Assembly (NCBI GenBank): GCA_017440935.1
Contig: JAFSAO010000018.1
Coordinates: 1-64,000, forward strand
Direction of reading: 5' to 3'
DNA from: Opitutales bacterium
GTDB taxonomy: Bacteria; Verrucomicrobiota; Verrucomicrobiia; Opitutales; UBA953
Length of the DNA: 64,000 nt
In this document: piece after piece, positions 51,988-62,564 of the stretch
Numbering within the stretch: the first letter of the stretch is position 1
Layout of the letters: each line of letters begins with the position of its first letter
Made by a program: the position numbers and the translations under genes
Notes under the pieces: generated by a model
Databases searched by the model: none
What the model saw: the letters and a program-made list of their open reading frames with translations, nothing else
Told to the model about the DNA's origin: nothing

Positions 51988-52033
51988 AAAAAGCCCGCAA
52001 ACGTTGCATTTATACGCGTTCGCGGGCTTTTAA
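51988..52033 (-). terminator. Terminator of the tRNA-Ser transcript
   Basis: AAAAAGCCCGC (51988-51998) pairs with GCGGGCTTTTA (52022-52032), loop of about 23 bases with some inner pairing. It begins 4 bases past the tRNA 3' end on the minus strand. Confidence 0.7.
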
Positions 52034-52036
52034 AAA

Positions 52037-52124
<88 letters not shown>

Positions 52125-52234
52125 GAGTGTTGAGGTTCAATCTAAAAGGCTCGGACTCGGGGAGGCAAGGATTTTGTTTTCTCCAAAATCGCGACTTGAA
52201 GCGGCGGGAACGCCTCGCATAATACTTCGCAATC

Positions 52235-52771
52235 ATGGACAATGCAAACCATTCACCTGAGGTTGCCGTTTTGCCGTTTAAAATTAGCGTGTTGATTTTT
52301 ATCCGCGACGGGAACGGAAAATTTTTGATGATTCAGCGGAGGAAAGCTCCGAACAAAGGTTGCTGGAGTCCGGTTGGCGGAAAGTTGGAGATGGCGCTGG
52401 GCGAGTCTCCGTTCGAGTGTGCTTGCCGCGAGGCGTCTGAGGAAACCGGAATGCGAATTTCCGCACCGGATCTTCATCTTTTCGGAATGGTTTCCGAACG
52501 TTCCTACGAGGGAAGCGGGCATTGGCTGATGTTCCTTTTTGAATGTTTGAAGCCGATAGGGGCGCTCCCGCCGGAAATTGACGAAGGGCAGTTTGCATTT
52601 TTTTCGCGGGAAGAAATTGATTCCGCCGCAATTCCGCCGAGCGACCGCACGCTCGTTTGGCCGGTTTACGATTCCCATCATCGGAGTTTTCTTGCGTATC
52701 GTGCCCAATGCGGAAACGGCGATGCGCAGAGGATTGACGAGGAATCAATGCGCTCGCCGAATTTTTTGTAA
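52235..52771 (+). CDS. NUDIX hydrolase
   Basis: 178 residues. The Nudix box G-x5-E-x7-R-E-U-x-E-E-x-G-U is complete ([20 protein letters not shown] and SEETGM). Upstream is [19 protein letters not shown]. Substrates could be nucleoside diphosphate derivatives such as oxidised dGTP; the [10 protein letters not shown] opening is shared with a subgroup acting on ADP-ribose-like or 8-oxo nucleotides, so the target is open. Single gene with a strong terminator shared with argB. Confidence 0.9.
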   Translation: MDNANHSPEVAVLPFKISVLIFIRDGNGKFLMIQRRKAPNKGCWSPVGGKLEMALGESPFECACREASEETGMRISAPDLHLFGMVSERSYEGSGHWLMFLFECLKPIGALPPEIDEGQFAFFSREEIDSAAIPPSDRTLVWPVYDSHHRSFLAYRAQCGNGDAQRIDEESMRSPNFL

Positions 52772-52777
52772 ATCCGG

Positions 52778-52817
52778 AAAAAAAAGGTGAAAGCTCAAAA
52801 GCTTTCACCTTTTTTTA
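52778..52817. terminator. Bidirectional terminator between NUDIX gene and argB
   Basis: AAAGGTGAAAGC (52783-52794) and GCTTTCACCTTT (52801-52812) form a 12-base stem with a 6-base loop, between an A run and a T run. The flanking genes converge. Confidence 0.92.
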
Positions 52818-52834
52818 TTTTTGAAATTCGGTTC

Positions 52835-53767
52835 TTACGCCTTTTGCTCCGGCGGAAGCACAACATCGGGATGGACGATTTCCGTGCCGACACCTTTGTC
52901 GGTGAAAATTTCCAACAACAACGAGTGCGGCGTGCGCCCGTCGATGAAGTGAACGCGGCGGACACCGCTTTGGAGCGCGCGCACGGCGGAATCTACTTTC
53001 GGAATCATGCCGGAGGAAATAACACCGGATTTTTTCAACTCGGGCACTTCGTGGACGCGAAGCGTGGAAATGAGCGTGTTCGGATCCTTCGGGTCGGCGA
53101 GCAATCCGGGAACGTCGGACATAAACACGAGGCGGCGCGCTTTCAACGCACTGGCGACGGCACTCGCCGCCGCGTCCGCATTCGTGTTGTAGGGGCGATC
53201 CTCATCATCGAGCGCAATCGGCGAAATGACCGGGATTTTTCCTTCGTTGAGCGCTTTTTTTATGATTTTGGTTTTGACGGATTTGATGTCACCGACGAAG
53301 CCCAGATCAATCGGCTCGCCGTTTTCGTCTTTTGTGCAAAGTTTTTCACAAACGTTGACGAGGTTGCCGGGCATTCCCACGGGAACGCCTTTGTGCTTTT
53401 CAATGAGACGGCAAATGTCGACGTTGATTTCGTTGTTGAGTGTGTCTTCGACGATTTTGATTGTGCGTTCGTCGGTTACGCGGATCCCGTTGCGCCACTG
53501 CGGCGTAATGTCGGTTTTTGCCATAGCGCGCGTGATGGCTTTCCCGCCGCCGTGAACGACGACCACTTTAATTCCGACGGAGTTGAGAAAGACGATGTCG
53601 GACGCGACGCGTTCCCGCGTGGCGGGATCATCGGAATCCATGAAACTTCCGCCGTATTTGACGACAAAAACGGAGTCGTGAAAACGCTGAATATACGGGA
53701 GCGCTTCCAAAAGGACGCTGGCTTTGGCAATGAGCTCGGCTTCGTTAATGGTTTTTTCTTTAATCAT
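52835..53767 (-). CDS. argB: Acetylglutamate kinase
   Basis: 310 residues from ATG 53767. Phosphorylates N-acetylglutamate in arginine synthesis; ArgD at 8.2 kb follows two steps later. Motifs: [22 protein letters not shown] (phosphate loops), [15 protein letters not shown], and the C-terminal GGV-like [24 protein letters not shown]. The extra N-terminal 25 residues with helix support the arginine-sensitive hexameric type. The gene follows tolC with a 112-base gap. Confidence 0.95.
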   Translation of the reverse strand: MIKEKTINEAELIAKASVLLEALPYIQRFHDSVFVVKYGGSFMDSDDPATRERVASDIVFLNSVGIKVVVVHGGGKAITRAMAKTDITPQWRNGIRVTDERTIKIVEDTLNNEINVDICRLIEKHKGVPVGMPGNLVNVCEKLCTKDENGEPIDLGFVGDIKSVKTKIIKKALNEGKIPVISPIALDDEDRPYNTNADAAASAVASALKARRLVFMSDVPGLLADPKDPNTLISTLRVHEVPELKKSGVISSGMIPKVDSAVRALQSGVRRVHFIDGRTPHSLLLEIFTDKGVGTEIVHPDVVLPPEQKA

Positions 53768-53879
53768 CGGAGAGGAATTTCCGCCCGATAATAAATGCTT
53801 TCCGTGCTTTCGCAAATTGAAATTTAGGCTACGGGAACGCAAAAAAATCTTATGAAAAAATCGGGGAGACGAACGCCGC

Positions 53880-55274
53880 TCAGTCGCCGACTTGCTCCTC
53901 GACGGGATCGGTGGCGATGAGGTAGGCGATGGCGGAAACGGCTTCGCGGAAATCGTATTCCGACGAAACGGTCGCAGCCCGTGCTTCCGTGAGAGAAACC
54001 TGCGCGTCCGTGCGGTCAAGCGCGGAGGCTTTCCCGACGTTGAATTGTGCCGTCACGATATCGAAGTTTTCCTTTGCGGCGCTTTCGGAAAGCAACGCGA
54101 CTTCGTATTGCTTGCGTGCGCGCGTAAGCGTAAGCACCGCCGTCGTCAGGCTCGCGTAAAGTTGCTGCTCGTAGGCGGCGACTTTGCTTCGCGCAACGCG
54201 GAGCTTTGCCACGGCATCTTCGATGGCGCGCAGATTGCGTCCGCCGTTGAACACGTTTTGCGAAATTTTCCCTACACCGAGAAGATTCCAAATTTTCGGC
54301 ATATCCAAATCTTCGCCTTCGAGTGTGGCGGAAAAATTCAATCCGACCGACGGGAACAAATCGGCGACGGTTTTGTCGATGTGCGCGGACGCGGCTTTTT
54401 CCAGCGCGACAAGCGAGGCGAGTCCCGGCTCGCGTTCTCGCGCGATATTCATCAGTGCATCAACATCCGGATCAAAAGAGCCCATCGCGTTCCCGCCGAG
54501 TTCGTAGTCCGGAGATTCTGCAAAACCGAGCGCGAGGTTTAAGTCCGCGCGCGCCGTTTTTACGTTGTTTGCAATGCTGATGCTCTGGAGCACGGCGTTG
54601 TTGTAGTCCACTTCCGCTTTTGTGCAATCGTATTTCGTGCCTTTGCCCGCGTCACGATACGCGCGCATCTGCGCAAGGTGTTCTTTGTATTGAGAAACCG
54701 ACTGTTCGGCGACCACGTCCAACTCGATGTTTCGGCGTAACTCGAAATACGCTTTGCGCACGTTGTAGCGGACGAGATTTTCCGCTGAGAGCAAATCTTT
54801 TTCCGCCGAAAGCAGACGCGCAACGGCTTGCTCGAGTTTCGCGTCAGTTTTCCCGAAATCCCAAAGCAACAAATCCAGCGAAAGCCCGATTTCGTTCCCG
54901 CCCGAACTATGGAAACTTTGCCCGCGTTCGGTCGAGTTGTGCGTCCCGCGCGAATAGGCGGCGGAAGCGTCAATCGTCGGCAGATAATCGGCGCGAATAT
55001 CTTTCACGGCGAGTTGTGCGGAAATCACGGCTTGGCGCGCCTGAAAAATCTTCGGATTGGCATCGAGTGCGATTTTTTCCAAATCTGCGAGCGAAAGCAC
55101 CGTTCCCGCCGGGAAATCGTATTCGGCAAACGAGACGGTGCGTTCGCCGCGCAAACGGTTTTCCGGTTTTTGCGCCTCACGCGCTTCGTCCACAGTCGAG
55201 CACGCTGTTCCTGCGAGCATCGTTCCCGCCGCCAGCGCGAGCCAAAGATTTTTTTTCATCAAAAAATTTTTCAT
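53880..55274 (-). CDS. TolC-family outer-membrane efflux lipoprotein
   Basis: 464 residues. Signal with lipobox TMLAGTAC (Cys about 25), then long helical segments with the family pattern ([35 protein letters not shown]). It is the outer-membrane channel of the tripartite RND pump. AAGGA at the end of the upstream gene serves as ribosome site for ATG 55274; a second Met at 55259 is possible. The acrB-like gene stops 3 bases before it, so the two are co-translated. Confidence 0.9.
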   Translation of the reverse strand: MKNFLMKKNLWLALAAGTMLAGTACSTVDEAREAQKPENRLRGERTVSFAEYDFPAGTVLSLADLEKIALDANPKIFQARQAVISAQLAVKDIRADYLPTIDASAAYSRGTHNSTERGQSFHSSGGNEIGLSLDLLLWDFGKTDAKLEQAVARLLSAEKDLLSAENLVRYNVRKAYFELRRNIELDVVAEQSVSQYKEHLAQMRAYRDAGKGTKYDCTKAEVDYNNAVLQSISIANNVKTARADLNLALGFAESPDYELGGNAMGSFDPDVDALMNIAREREPGLASLVALEKAASAHIDKTVADLFPSVGLNFSATLEGEDLDMPKIWNLLGVGKISQNVFNGGRNLRAIEDAVAKLRVARSKVAAYEQQLYASLTTAVLTLTRARKQYEVALLSESAAKENFDIVTAQFNVGKASALDRTDAQVSLTEARAATVSSEYDFREAVSAIAYLIATDPVEEQVGD

Positions 55275-55277
55275 GGA

Positions 55278-58200
55278 TTAATTTCCTTTTTCGTTTTCCG
55301 GGGTGCCGTCGGGGAGATTTACGGTGCGGCGGCAACGCTCCCGCATACGCTGGAAGAGCGAATAAAGCGCAGGCGCGAAAATGATACCGACGAGTGTCGC
55401 CATGAGCATTCCGGTAAACGTCGTTACGCCGATTGCTCGACGCGAACCTGCGCCCGCGCCCGATGCGACGACGAGCGGGAACACGCCGAAAAGGAACGAC
55501 CACGCCGTCATCAACACTGCGCGGTAACGCAACGACGCACCGAGCAACGCCGCTTCCTTAATCGAATAACCCGCTTCGCGTGATTGTTTGGAAAACTCAA
55601 TCATCAGGATTGCATTTTTCGCAGAAAGCCCGATGAGCATGACCAAACCGAGCTGCGCGTAAATCCCGAGCGAAAGCCCCCACACGAGCAAACCGATGAG
55701 CGCTCCGAGTGTCGGAATCGCCACCGTGAGCATCACGGGAACGGGAATCGTCCAACTTTCATATTGCGCGACGAGGAAGAGGTAAGCGAAGAGCATAGCG
55801 AGCGTCATAATCAGCACGATTTGCCCCTGATTTTGCCGTTCCTGATAGCTTTGCCCTTTCCACTCGATGTGGTAACCGTCGGGCAATTTCATCTTTTCCA
55901 AAATTTCCATGACTTCGCCGCTCGTGTAGCCTTCGGCAACCTGCACGGTAACGTCGGCGGAAGTCAGTTTGTTGAAACGCTGAATTTCCGTCGGACCGAC
56001 CGTGAAGCGCAGTTTGGCAAACACGTTCAGCGGAACCATTTCGCCGGAATTGTTCGCGACGAGTAGCCCGCGGATGTCGTCTTGCGTCACGCGAAACGCT
56101 TTGTCCGCCTGCATTTTGACGTAAAATGCGTCTCCGGCGTAGTTGAAGTCGTTGATGTAAAATGACGCCAGCTGGCTTTGCAGTGTGGAGAAAATACGAT
56201 CCACGGGAACGCCGAGCGATTCCGCTTTTTCTCGGTCGATATCGAGGAATAATTGCGCGGTGTCCGCGTTGTAGGAAGAACTTGCGCGGCGCACCTGCGG
56301 GAGCGCGTTCAAGTCCGCGACGAGGTTTTTTACCACTTCGGAAAGTTCTTCCGGAGCGACATCGCCTTCGCCGCAAAGCACGGCGGAAACGCCCCCGACT
56401 GCGCCCAAGCCCATGATTGCCGGCGGCGTGAAGAACATGATGCGCGCTTCGGGAATGTCTGCCGTCGCTTTTTGCAAATTATCGACGATGGCGTCGAGTT
56501 GCGTTTCCGGCGTCGTGCGTTCGGACCAGTCTTTGAGTCGGACGTAGCCCATGGCAACGTGCTCGCCGTCGCTCCCGATACGGGAACGCCCGGGAATTGT
56601 CATCACGGCTTTTACGCCGGGAATATCGGAAATGCGTTCGCGCACTTTTTGAAGCGTCGCTTCCGTTCGCGCGATTGTCGCGCCCGGAGCGAGCTCAATG
56701 TTCATCGTAATTGAACCTTTGTCTTCTTCCGGCAGGAAGGAGCCGGGGATTTTTTCCGAAAAATACCAAATCCCGACGAAAAACAGCGCCATGAAGCCAA
56801 CCGTCAGAGACGCGCGGCGCACCAAGCGAAGCACGAAGCCCAAGTAGATTTTTTTCGTCCCGTCCAAAAGCGCATTAAACGGTTTAAAAATCGGAGAAAC
56901 ACGTTCTCGCGGCGGGCGCATAATCAGTGCGCAAAGTGCCGGGCTGAGCGTCAGTGCCACCACGGTGGAGAGCACGAGAGCGATACACATCGTCACCGAA
57001 AACTGCATATAAATGCGCCCGACCATTCCGCCGTAAAACGCGAGCGGAACGTAGCAGGCAATGGTTACGAGCGTCGTTGCGATAATCGCTCCCGTGATTT
57101 GCGTCATACTTTTGATCGCGGCATCTTTCGCCGAAAGGCGTTCCCGCGACATCAGCGACTGGCAGTTTTCGACGACGACAATCGCGTCGTCCACCAAAGA
57201 ACCGATAACCAAAATCAAACCGAACATCGTCAGCACGTTCACGCTGTAATCGAGCAGATACATGAACGTGAACGTTCCCATGAGCGAAACCGGAATCGCA
57301 ATTGCGGGAACGAGCGTTGCCCGCCAATCCTGCAAAAACACATATGTGACAAGCACCACGAGAAGGAGCGCGACGATGATGGTTTCGACGATTTCTTCGA
57401 GCGAAACAACGATGAATTGCGTCGGGTCATACGAAACGTCGTAGCTCACGCCGGGCGGGAACCGCTCTGCCATTTCGTCGAGCACGGCGCGCACTTTTTT
57501 TACCGTTGCGAGTGCGTTGGAATCGCTGTTGCGGAAAATTGCCATTCCGACGGATTCTTTCCCGTTAAAATTCCCGCGTCCGGCGTAGGTTTTTGCGCCG
57601 AGTTCAATGCGCGCCACGTCTTTGAGGCGAAGCACGCTCCCGTCTGCCGCCGTGCGCACGATGATGTTGCCGAACTCGTCCGCGTCTTTCAAACGCCCGT
57701 GAACGTTGATTTTAAATTGAAGAAATTCGTTCCCTTGTTCCGAACCGAGCGTTCCCGCGGCTGCCTGAATGTTTTGGGATTGGACGGCGGCGGAAATATC
57801 GTCCGTCGAAAGCCCGAGCCCGGCAAGGCGCACGGGATCGAGCCAGATGCGCATGGAATATACGTCGCCGCCCATTGCGTCCGCCGAGGAGACGCCGTCC
57901 ACGCGGGAAATCGCGTCCGCAACCGTAGTTGAAATATAATTACTCAGTTGCATCGTGTTCATCGACGTGCCGTCCGTCGTGAACGCAAACATAGCGAGGA
58001 TGTCGTTGCTTCGCTTGCGCACCTGCACGCCCGTGCGTTGGACTTCCGACGGCAATTTCCGCTCCGCCTGTTTAATGGCGTTTTGGACGTTGACCATCGC
58101 GATGTCGTCGTTTACGCCCGTTTTGAACGAAATCGAACACGAATATTGTCCGTCGTTGCTACACGTGGACGAGAAGTAAAGCATATCTTCGACGCCGTTG

Positions 58201-58409
58201 ATGACGGCATCGAGCGGCGTGGCGATAACGTCGCGCACCGTTTCCGCGCTCGCTCCCGTGTAGCTTGCAGAAACGCGAATGCTCGGCGGAGCGATTTCCG
58301 GATATTCCTCAACGGGAAGGCGCAACAGGCAAATTAGCCCGGCAAGGAAAATCACCAAGCTGACCACCGCCGAGAGTCGCGGACGTTCAATAAAAATTTT
58401 GGAAAACAT
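55278..58409 (-). CDS. RND efflux transporter, AcrB/HAE1 type
   Basis: 1043 residues, the standard length. Inner-membrane proton-drug antiporter. N-terminal MFSKIFIERPRLSAVVSLVI and the two repeats of helical domain plus large periplasmic loops are present; the proton relay region reads GLILVIGSLVDDAIVVVEN (two Asp in helix 4) and the partner helix 10 has VMLIGLSAKNAILMIEF (Lys). GSFLPEEDKG and ANNSGEMVPL also match HAE1. Part of one operon with the adaptor (103 bases upstream) and the outer-membrane lipoprotein (3 bases downstream). Confidence 0.95.
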   Translation of the reverse strand: MFSKIFIERPRLSAVVSLVIFLAGLICLLRLPVEEYPEIAPPSIRVSASYTGASAETVRDVIATPLDAVINGVEDMLYFSSTCSNDGQYSCSISFKTGVNDDIAMVNVQNAIKQAERKLPSEVQRTGVQVRKRSNDILAMFAFTTDGTSMNTMQLSNYISTTVADAISRVDGVSSADAMGGDVYSMRIWLDPVRLAGLGLSTDDISAAVQSQNIQAAAGTLGSEQGNEFLQFKINVHGRLKDADEFGNIIVRTAADGSVLRLKDVARIELGAKTYAGRGNFNGKESVGMAIFRNSDSNALATVKKVRAVLDEMAERFPPGVSYDVSYDPTQFIVVSLEEIVETIIVALLLVVLVTYVFLQDWRATLVPAIAIPVSLMGTFTFMYLLDYSVNVLTMFGLILVIGSLVDDAIVVVENCQSLMSRERLSAKDAAIKSMTQITGAIIATTLVTIACYVPLAFYGGMVGRIYMQFSVTMCIALVLSTVVALTLSPALCALIMRPPRERVSPIFKPFNALLDGTKKIYLGFVLRLVRRASLTVGFMALFFVGIWYFSEKIPGSFLPEEDKGSITMNIELAPGATIARTEATLQKVRERISDIPGVKAVMTIPGRSRIGSDGEHVAMGYVRLKDWSERTTPETQLDAIVDNLQKATADIPEARIMFFTPPAIMGLGAVGGVSAVLCGEGDVAPEELSEVVKNLVADLNALPQVRRASSSYNADTAQLFLDIDREKAESLGVPVDRIFSTLQSQLASFYINDFNYAGDAFYVKMQADKAFRVTQDDIRGLLVANNSGEMVPLNVFAKLRFTVGPTEIQRFNKLTSADVTVQVAEGYTSGEVMEILEKMKLPDGYHIEWKGQSYQERQNQGQIVLIMTLAMLFAYLFLVAQYESWTIPVPVMLTVAIPTLGALIGLLVWGLSLGIYAQLGLVMLIGLSAKNAILMIEFSKQSREAGYSIKEAALLGASLRYRAVLMTAWSFLFGVFPLVVASGAGAGSRRAIGVTTFTGMLMATLVGIIFAPALYSLFQRMRERCRRTVNLPDGTPENEKGN

Positions 58410-58512
58410 TTTTTTTGGTAACAGGAGACCGGTGGCAGGTAACAGGCAAATTCTTCAAAGTTTTTGCTTCGGCGAAAACCTTCGCCCTGAACTATCCACC
58501 ATCAATTATCCA
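58410..58512. repeat. Text-like repeat between adaptor and transporter genes
   Basis: 103 bases with ACAGGAGACCGGTGGCAGGTAA-like wording (first half as at 26881), a CAAAGTTTTTGC stretch and ATCCACCATCAATTATCC. The same order of words (ACAGGAGACCG, then CAAAGTTTTTGC) is found at 26881-26915. Confidence 0.55.
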
Positions 58513-59607
58513 TTATTCACTAACTTTGACTTTCCGTCCGGGAAGCGCTTTGTGCGTGCCGTCGGTGACGATACGTTCACCCGGCTTCAGCCCGCTTTTG
58601 ACGAATTGCAGTTTTTCCGTCGTTTGCGCGAGTTCGATGTTGCGGCGAATCACTTTGTTTTCCGCATCGAGCACGTAAACGTAGGCGCTTTTTGTGTCAT
58701 ACATCACGGCGGAGGGAATCACCGCAGGCATCTTCGTTCCCGCGCGGCGTTCGAGCAAAACGGAAACCGTGCTCCCGGGAACGAGCTTGGACGCGGCGTT
58801 CGGGAATTTTGCGTAAATCTGCACGGCGTCCGTTTGTTCATTCGCCGTGTTGTCGAGAAAATCAATTTCACCGTCGATTTCGTATTTTTTGCCGTCCGCC
58901 AACAAAAGCGAAACTTTGCTCTGCTCGCGCAAAGTTTTTTCGTCGCCGAAAATCGAAAGAAAATCGCGGTTGCTCAGCGCAAAGCGCACACGCACGGGGT
59001 CGAACTGCACGACGGTCGTCAGTGTTCCCGAGGACGGCGTGACATAACTTCCCGCGGGAACGGCGTTGACACCGATTCGCCCGTCTGCCGGCGCGTAAAT
59101 GCGCGTATTTTTCAAATCGTCCAGCGCGACGATCAAATCCGCTTCCGCCGCCGAATACAACGCTTTGTTCGCTTCGTATTCGCTACGCGCGCTTTCGAGT
59201 TCGTCCTGCGTTGAAACTTCCTTTTCAAAAAGCTGCTGCGTGCGCTCAAAATTTGCCTTGGAATACGCCACGCGAGCACGGTATTCCGCAATTTTAGCTT
59301 CTGCGCTCTTGCGCGCCGCGATGTAGCGGATGTCGTCCAAGCGGTAGAGCAGTTGTCCTTTTTTGACAAAATCGCCTTCCTTGAAAGCAACCTCGAGCAA
59401 ATCGCCGGAAACGCGCGAGGTCACGGCAACGCTCGCAGGAGAAATGACGCGTCCGGGATAACGCCGCGTCACGACGTTTTCCGCCTCTGTCACCGTTCCC
59501 GCCGCGACCAATTCCAATTTTTCTGCGGCGGCGTTTTGTGCCCACATTTGCGTTCCCGCGAAAAGCGCGGCAAGCAAGCTAAAAATCAAAGCCGATTTCG
59601 TTTTCAT
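58513..59607 (-). CDS. RND efflux periplasmic adaptor (AcrA/MFP)
   Basis: 364 residues. Signal peptide followed by the lipoyl/barrel-sandwich halves: VAVTSRVSGDLLEVAFKEGD and APADGRIGVNAVPAGSYV, an alpha-helical hairpin between them, then the beta-barrel and proximal domain to SGLKPGERIVTDGTHKALPG. It links transporter and outer-membrane channel. First gene of the efflux operon. About seven CGGGAACG copies, as in other resident genes. Confidence 0.93.
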   Translation of the reverse strand: MKTKSALIFSLLAALFAGTQMWAQNAAAEKLELVAAGTVTEAENVVTRRYPGRVISPASVAVTSRVSGDLLEVAFKEGDFVKKGQLLYRLDDIRYIAARKSAEAKIAEYRARVAYSKANFERTQQLFEKEVSTQDELESARSEYEANKALYSAAEADLIVALDDLKNTRIYAPADGRIGVNAVPAGSYVTPSSGTLTTVVQFDPVRVRFALSNRDFLSIFGDEKTLREQSKVSLLLADGKKYEIDGEIDFLDNTANEQTDAVQIYAKFPNAASKLVPGSTVSVLLERRAGTKMPAVIPSAVMYDTKSAYVYVLDAENKVIRRNIELAQTTEKLQFVKSGLKPGERIVTDGTHKALPGRKVKVSE

Positions 59608-59646
59608 AAATTTGAACGGGCATTAAAAAACAATCGCCCGATAAAC

Positions 59647-59695
59647 GCAAAATTGAAATTCGGCGAGGCGGGGTTTAGCCGAATTTCGATTTTGG
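59647..59695 (-). terminator. Hairpin after the oxidoreductase operon
   Basis: AAAATTGAAATTCGGC pairs with GCCGAATTTCGATTTT around a 13-base loop, between the oxidoreductase stop at 59732 and the adaptor gene. It belongs to the same family as 26970. Confidence 0.6.
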
Positions 59696-59731
59696 AGAAC
59701 CTGCGGGAACAGGCAGGCGTGGGAAGGTTTT

Positions 59732-61249
59732 TTACTCCGGGTTTTTGCCCGTATTTGCGCGGAAGGCTTTTTCTTTGCCGAGGCGGAAGGCTTCGAGATT
59801 CGGCGCGATGATTTTCGGTTTGTCTGCAAAACATTCCCGCAATGCGGCTTCGACGACAGCGGAAAAATCCTTCGTGTCTTCCGGTGTAAGAAAAAGTTCC
59901 TCCATCATTTTGGCAAGCGCACCGAGAATGAGCGAGTTCCCGTAGCGCGTGCTGCCGAGCCCGACGGCAAGCTGTGCCGCGGGAACGCCGTAAGCAACTT
60001 GCCTTTCGCTGATTTCCGGAAGCGTGATGCTCGACGAATCGTAGACGATAATTCCCGTAGGTTTGAGTTGCGGGAGATATTTGTCGAGCGACGGCTGGTT
60101 CAGGGCGATAAGCATGTTTGCATTGCTGTCCACAATCGGCGACGCGATTTCCCGGCGCGAAGCCACTACGGAGCAATCCGCCGTTCCGCCGCGCATTTCC
60201 GGACCGTATGTCGGCAAATACGTGACGTTGAAATTGCGTAGCCGTGCCATGTGCGCGATGATGTAGGCGAGCGAGAGCACGCCTTGTCCGCCGGCTCCGG
60301 CGACCTTGATGCGGCGTTCCTTTTCAAAAATTTCGGATTCGTTGTAGATGTCTTCGCGAAGTTTTTCTCCGAAAAATTCCTCCTTCTCCGCGCGGTTTTC
60401 CTGCGGGAACAACGCCGCGCGAACTTTTTCGCAGTCGTAAACGGGAACGGGATGTTCTGCGGGAACGCGCTCGGCGGCGACATCTTTGAGTTTTCCGAGC
60501 GGAAAAATTTTTGTCATTTCCTCGTCGATAAATTTAGAAATTCCCGCCGCATCTTTTTTCAAACCGATCGGGCAGGGCGAAAGCACTTCGACAAACGAAA
60601 GCCCCTTGCGTTCCATTGTGTTTTTAATCGCTTTACGGATCGCCGCCCGCGCTTTCATGATTTCTTTCGGCGAACTCAACGCAACGCGTTCGACGTAAAC
60701 CGGATTCGGTTGGGAGGCGACGATTTCCGCTACACGAAAAGGAATTCCGTCTTCAGTCGCGCAACGACCGTTCGGCGTTGTCGAGGTTTTTTGCCCGACA
60801 AGTGTTGTCGGTGCCATTTGCCCGCCCGTCATGCCGTAAATCGCGTTGTTGACGAAAATGTAGCAGAGGTTTTCACCGCGATTGACAGTGTGGATAAATT
60901 CGTTGAACCCGATTGCTGCGAGGTCTCCGTCGCCCTGATAGGAAATGACGACGCTGTCGCGGTGCGCGCGGGAAAGCCCGGTCGCCACGGCGGGAGCGCG
61001 TCCGTGCGGCGTGGAAATGCCGAAGCAATCCATGTAATAGTAGCCGAAAACAGCGCAACCGACGGGAGAGATGAATGTCGTGCGGTCTTTGATATCGAAA
61101 TCCGCGAGTGCTTCCGCGACGATTTTGTGCAACACACCGTGCCCGCAACCCGGGCAGTAATGCATATTGCGGCGGAGCGGAGCGGGGCGTTTTTCAAATT
61201 CGGGGAAAAATCCTGCCGGGCGGTCTTTGAGGACTCGAAATGTTTTCAT
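59732..61249 (-). CDS. 2-oxoacid:ferredoxin oxidoreductase, beta (TPP) and gamma subunits fused
   Basis: 505 residues. Residues 1-270 are a TPP-binding beta subunit: MHYCPGCGHG (29-38), VATGLSRAHR, SYQGDGDLAAIG (the GDGD that holds TPP-Mg) and YIFVNNAIYGMTGGQ. From about 315 a gamma-type domain follows: RIKVAGAGGQGVLSLAYI and YGPEMRGGTADCSVV. The usual separate genes are joined in one chain here. With the alpha and ferredoxin genes upstream it oxidises a 2-oxoacid with CoA and reduces ferredoxin. Substrate: 2-oxoisovalerate-type or 2-oxoglutarate. Confidence 0.9.
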   Translation of the reverse strand: MKTFRVLKDRPAGFFPEFEKRPAPLRRNMHYCPGCGHGVLHKIVAEALADFDIKDRTTFISPVGCAVFGYYYMDCFGISTPHGRAPAVATGLSRAHRDSVVISYQGDGDLAAIGFNEFIHTVNRGENLCYIFVNNAIYGMTGGQMAPTTLVGQKTSTTPNGRCATEDGIPFRVAEIVASQPNPVYVERVALSSPKEIMKARAAIRKAIKNTMERKGLSFVEVLSPCPIGLKKDAAGISKFIDEEMTKIFPLGKLKDVAAERVPAEHPVPVYDCEKVRAALFPQENRAEKEEFFGEKLREDIYNESEIFEKERRIKVAGAGGQGVLSLAYIIAHMARLRNFNVTYLPTYGPEMRGGTADCSVVASRREIASPIVDSNANMLIALNQPSLDKYLPQLKPTGIIVYDSSSITLPEISERQVAYGVPAAQLAVGLGSTRYGNSLILGALAKMMEELFLTPEDTKDFSAVVEAALRECFADKPKIIAPNLEAFRLGKEKAFRANTGKNPE

Positions 61250-61262
61250 AATATTTTCTCCT

Positions 61263-62309
61263 TTATGCGACGGCTTTGACTCCGGCGACGAGTTCGTCGA
61301 CGGAAATGAGTTTTCCGCCGACGCGGTGAATCAGCTCCACAGGGCGGCGACATTCGATTGCGAGCTTAACGTCTTCAATCATTTGCCCGCCGCTGAGCTC
61401 AATACAGACAAATTTTTTCGCACGGTCGACAAGCGCGTTGAGCGCATTTTTCGGGAACGGGAATAAAAGTTTCGGGCGAACGAGTCCGGCTTTGATGCCG
61501 CGTTCCCGCAGTTCGTCGACCGCATTTTTTGCGAGGCGCGACATAATTCCGTAGGCGACGAGAACGATTTCCGCATCGTCGGTTTTCCAAAGTTCGGCGT
61601 CTTGATCGTTTGCTTCCATTTCCCGATATTTTGCCAACAGTGCTTCGTTTTTCTTTTCAAGCTCTTCGGCTTCGAGATAAATCGAAGTAAAGTGATTTGT
61701 GCGGGCGTTCCCGGGCGTGAGTGAGTAGGGCGCGGGCGCGGATTTTTCGATCGGTTCGGGGAGCGTGACGGATTCCATCATTTGTCCGATCATGCCGTCG
61801 GTTAAAATATAAACCGGCGTGCGGTATTTTTCCGCCATATCGAAAGCACGAAATGCCATGTCGCACATTTCCTGTGCGCTCGCGGGAGCGAATACCGGGC
61901 AACGGTAGCCGCCGTGCCCGCCGCCTTTGACGATTTGAAAATAATCGCTTTGCTCGACGCTGATGTTGCCTATGCCGGGACCGCTACGCGTGATGTCCGC
62001 GATTACGCAGGGAATTTCCATCCCCGCAAGATAGGAAACAGACTCCTGCATGAGGCTGATGCCGAGACCGCTTGACGCCGTCATTGCGCGTTGCCCCGCA
62101 GCGGCGGCGCCCATCACCATATTTATCGAGCCGATTTCGCTTTCCGCCTGAATGAAAACTCGACCGAGTTCGGGGAATTTTTTTGCGGCGCATTCGATAA
62201 TTTCTCCCGCCGGGGTAATCGGATAGCCGAAATAGGCATCGCACCCGGCGAGCAACGCGCCGTAAACCAGCGCCTCGTTCCCGCACAACAAAAGACTCTT
62301 TGAACTCAT
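61263..62309 (-). CDS. vorB: 2-oxoacid:ferredoxin oxidoreductase alpha subunit, VorB-like
   Basis: 348 residues from ATG 62309. The opening LCGNEALVYGALLAGCDAYF, GYPITPAGEI (about 28-37), FIQAESEIGSINMVMGAAA and SGLGISLMQESVSYLAG match VorB-type alpha subunits closely. KGGGHGGYRCPVFAPAS also fits that clade. The frame extends upstream, but the start overlaps nothing and lies 3 bases after the ferredoxin stop. Substrate by similarity: branched-chain 2-oxoacids; 2-oxoglutarate cannot be excluded. Confidence 0.88.
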   Translation of the reverse strand: MSSKSLLLCGNEALVYGALLAGCDAYFGYPITPAGEIIECAAKKFPELGRVFIQAESEIGSINMVMGAAAAGQRAMTASSGLGISLMQESVSYLAGMEIPCVIADITRSGPGIGNISVEQSDYFQIVKGGGHGGYRCPVFAPASAQEMCDMAFRAFDMAEKYRTPVYILTDGMIGQMMESVTLPEPIEKSAPAPYSLTPGNARTNHFTSIYLEAEELEKKNEALLAKYREMEANDQDAELWKTDDAEIVLVAYGIMSRLAKNAVDELRERGIKAGLVRPKLLFPFPKNALNALVDRAKKFVCIELSGGQMIEDVKLAIECRRPVELIHRVGGKLISVDELVAGVKAVA

Positions 62310-62311
62310 TT

Positions 62312-62542
62312 TTAATCCTCCTCCTTTTCTTCTATGATGGAAATCGCACCCGGCTCGGGGCAGGTGTAAAAGCAGAGCGAACAACCGGTGCAGGCGGATT
62401 CGTCCGCAACGAAAACGTGCGGCAAGCCCATGACATTTAGTGTTGTTCCGAGCGCGAGCACGTTTTTCGGGCACGCGATTACGCAGCGCTCACAGCCCTT
62501 GCACTCATCGCTTCGAATTTTGGGGAAATAGCGCTTTTTCAT
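62312..62542 (-). CDS. 2x[4Fe-4S] ferredoxin-like delta subunit
   Basis: 76 residues. Two cluster motifs: CKGCERCVIACP (C14, 17, 20, 24) and CTGCSLCFYTCP (C51, 54, 57, 61). It passes electrons from the TPP enzyme to free ferredoxin and is the first structural gene of the oxidoreductase operon. Its stop is 2 bases from the alpha start. Confidence 0.93.
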   Translation of the reverse strand: MKKRYFPKIRSDECKGCERCVIACPKNVLALGTTLNVMGLPHVFVADESACTGCSLCFYTCPEPGAISIIEEKEED

Positions 62543-62564
62543 AACAAATTAAGCGGATACGGTG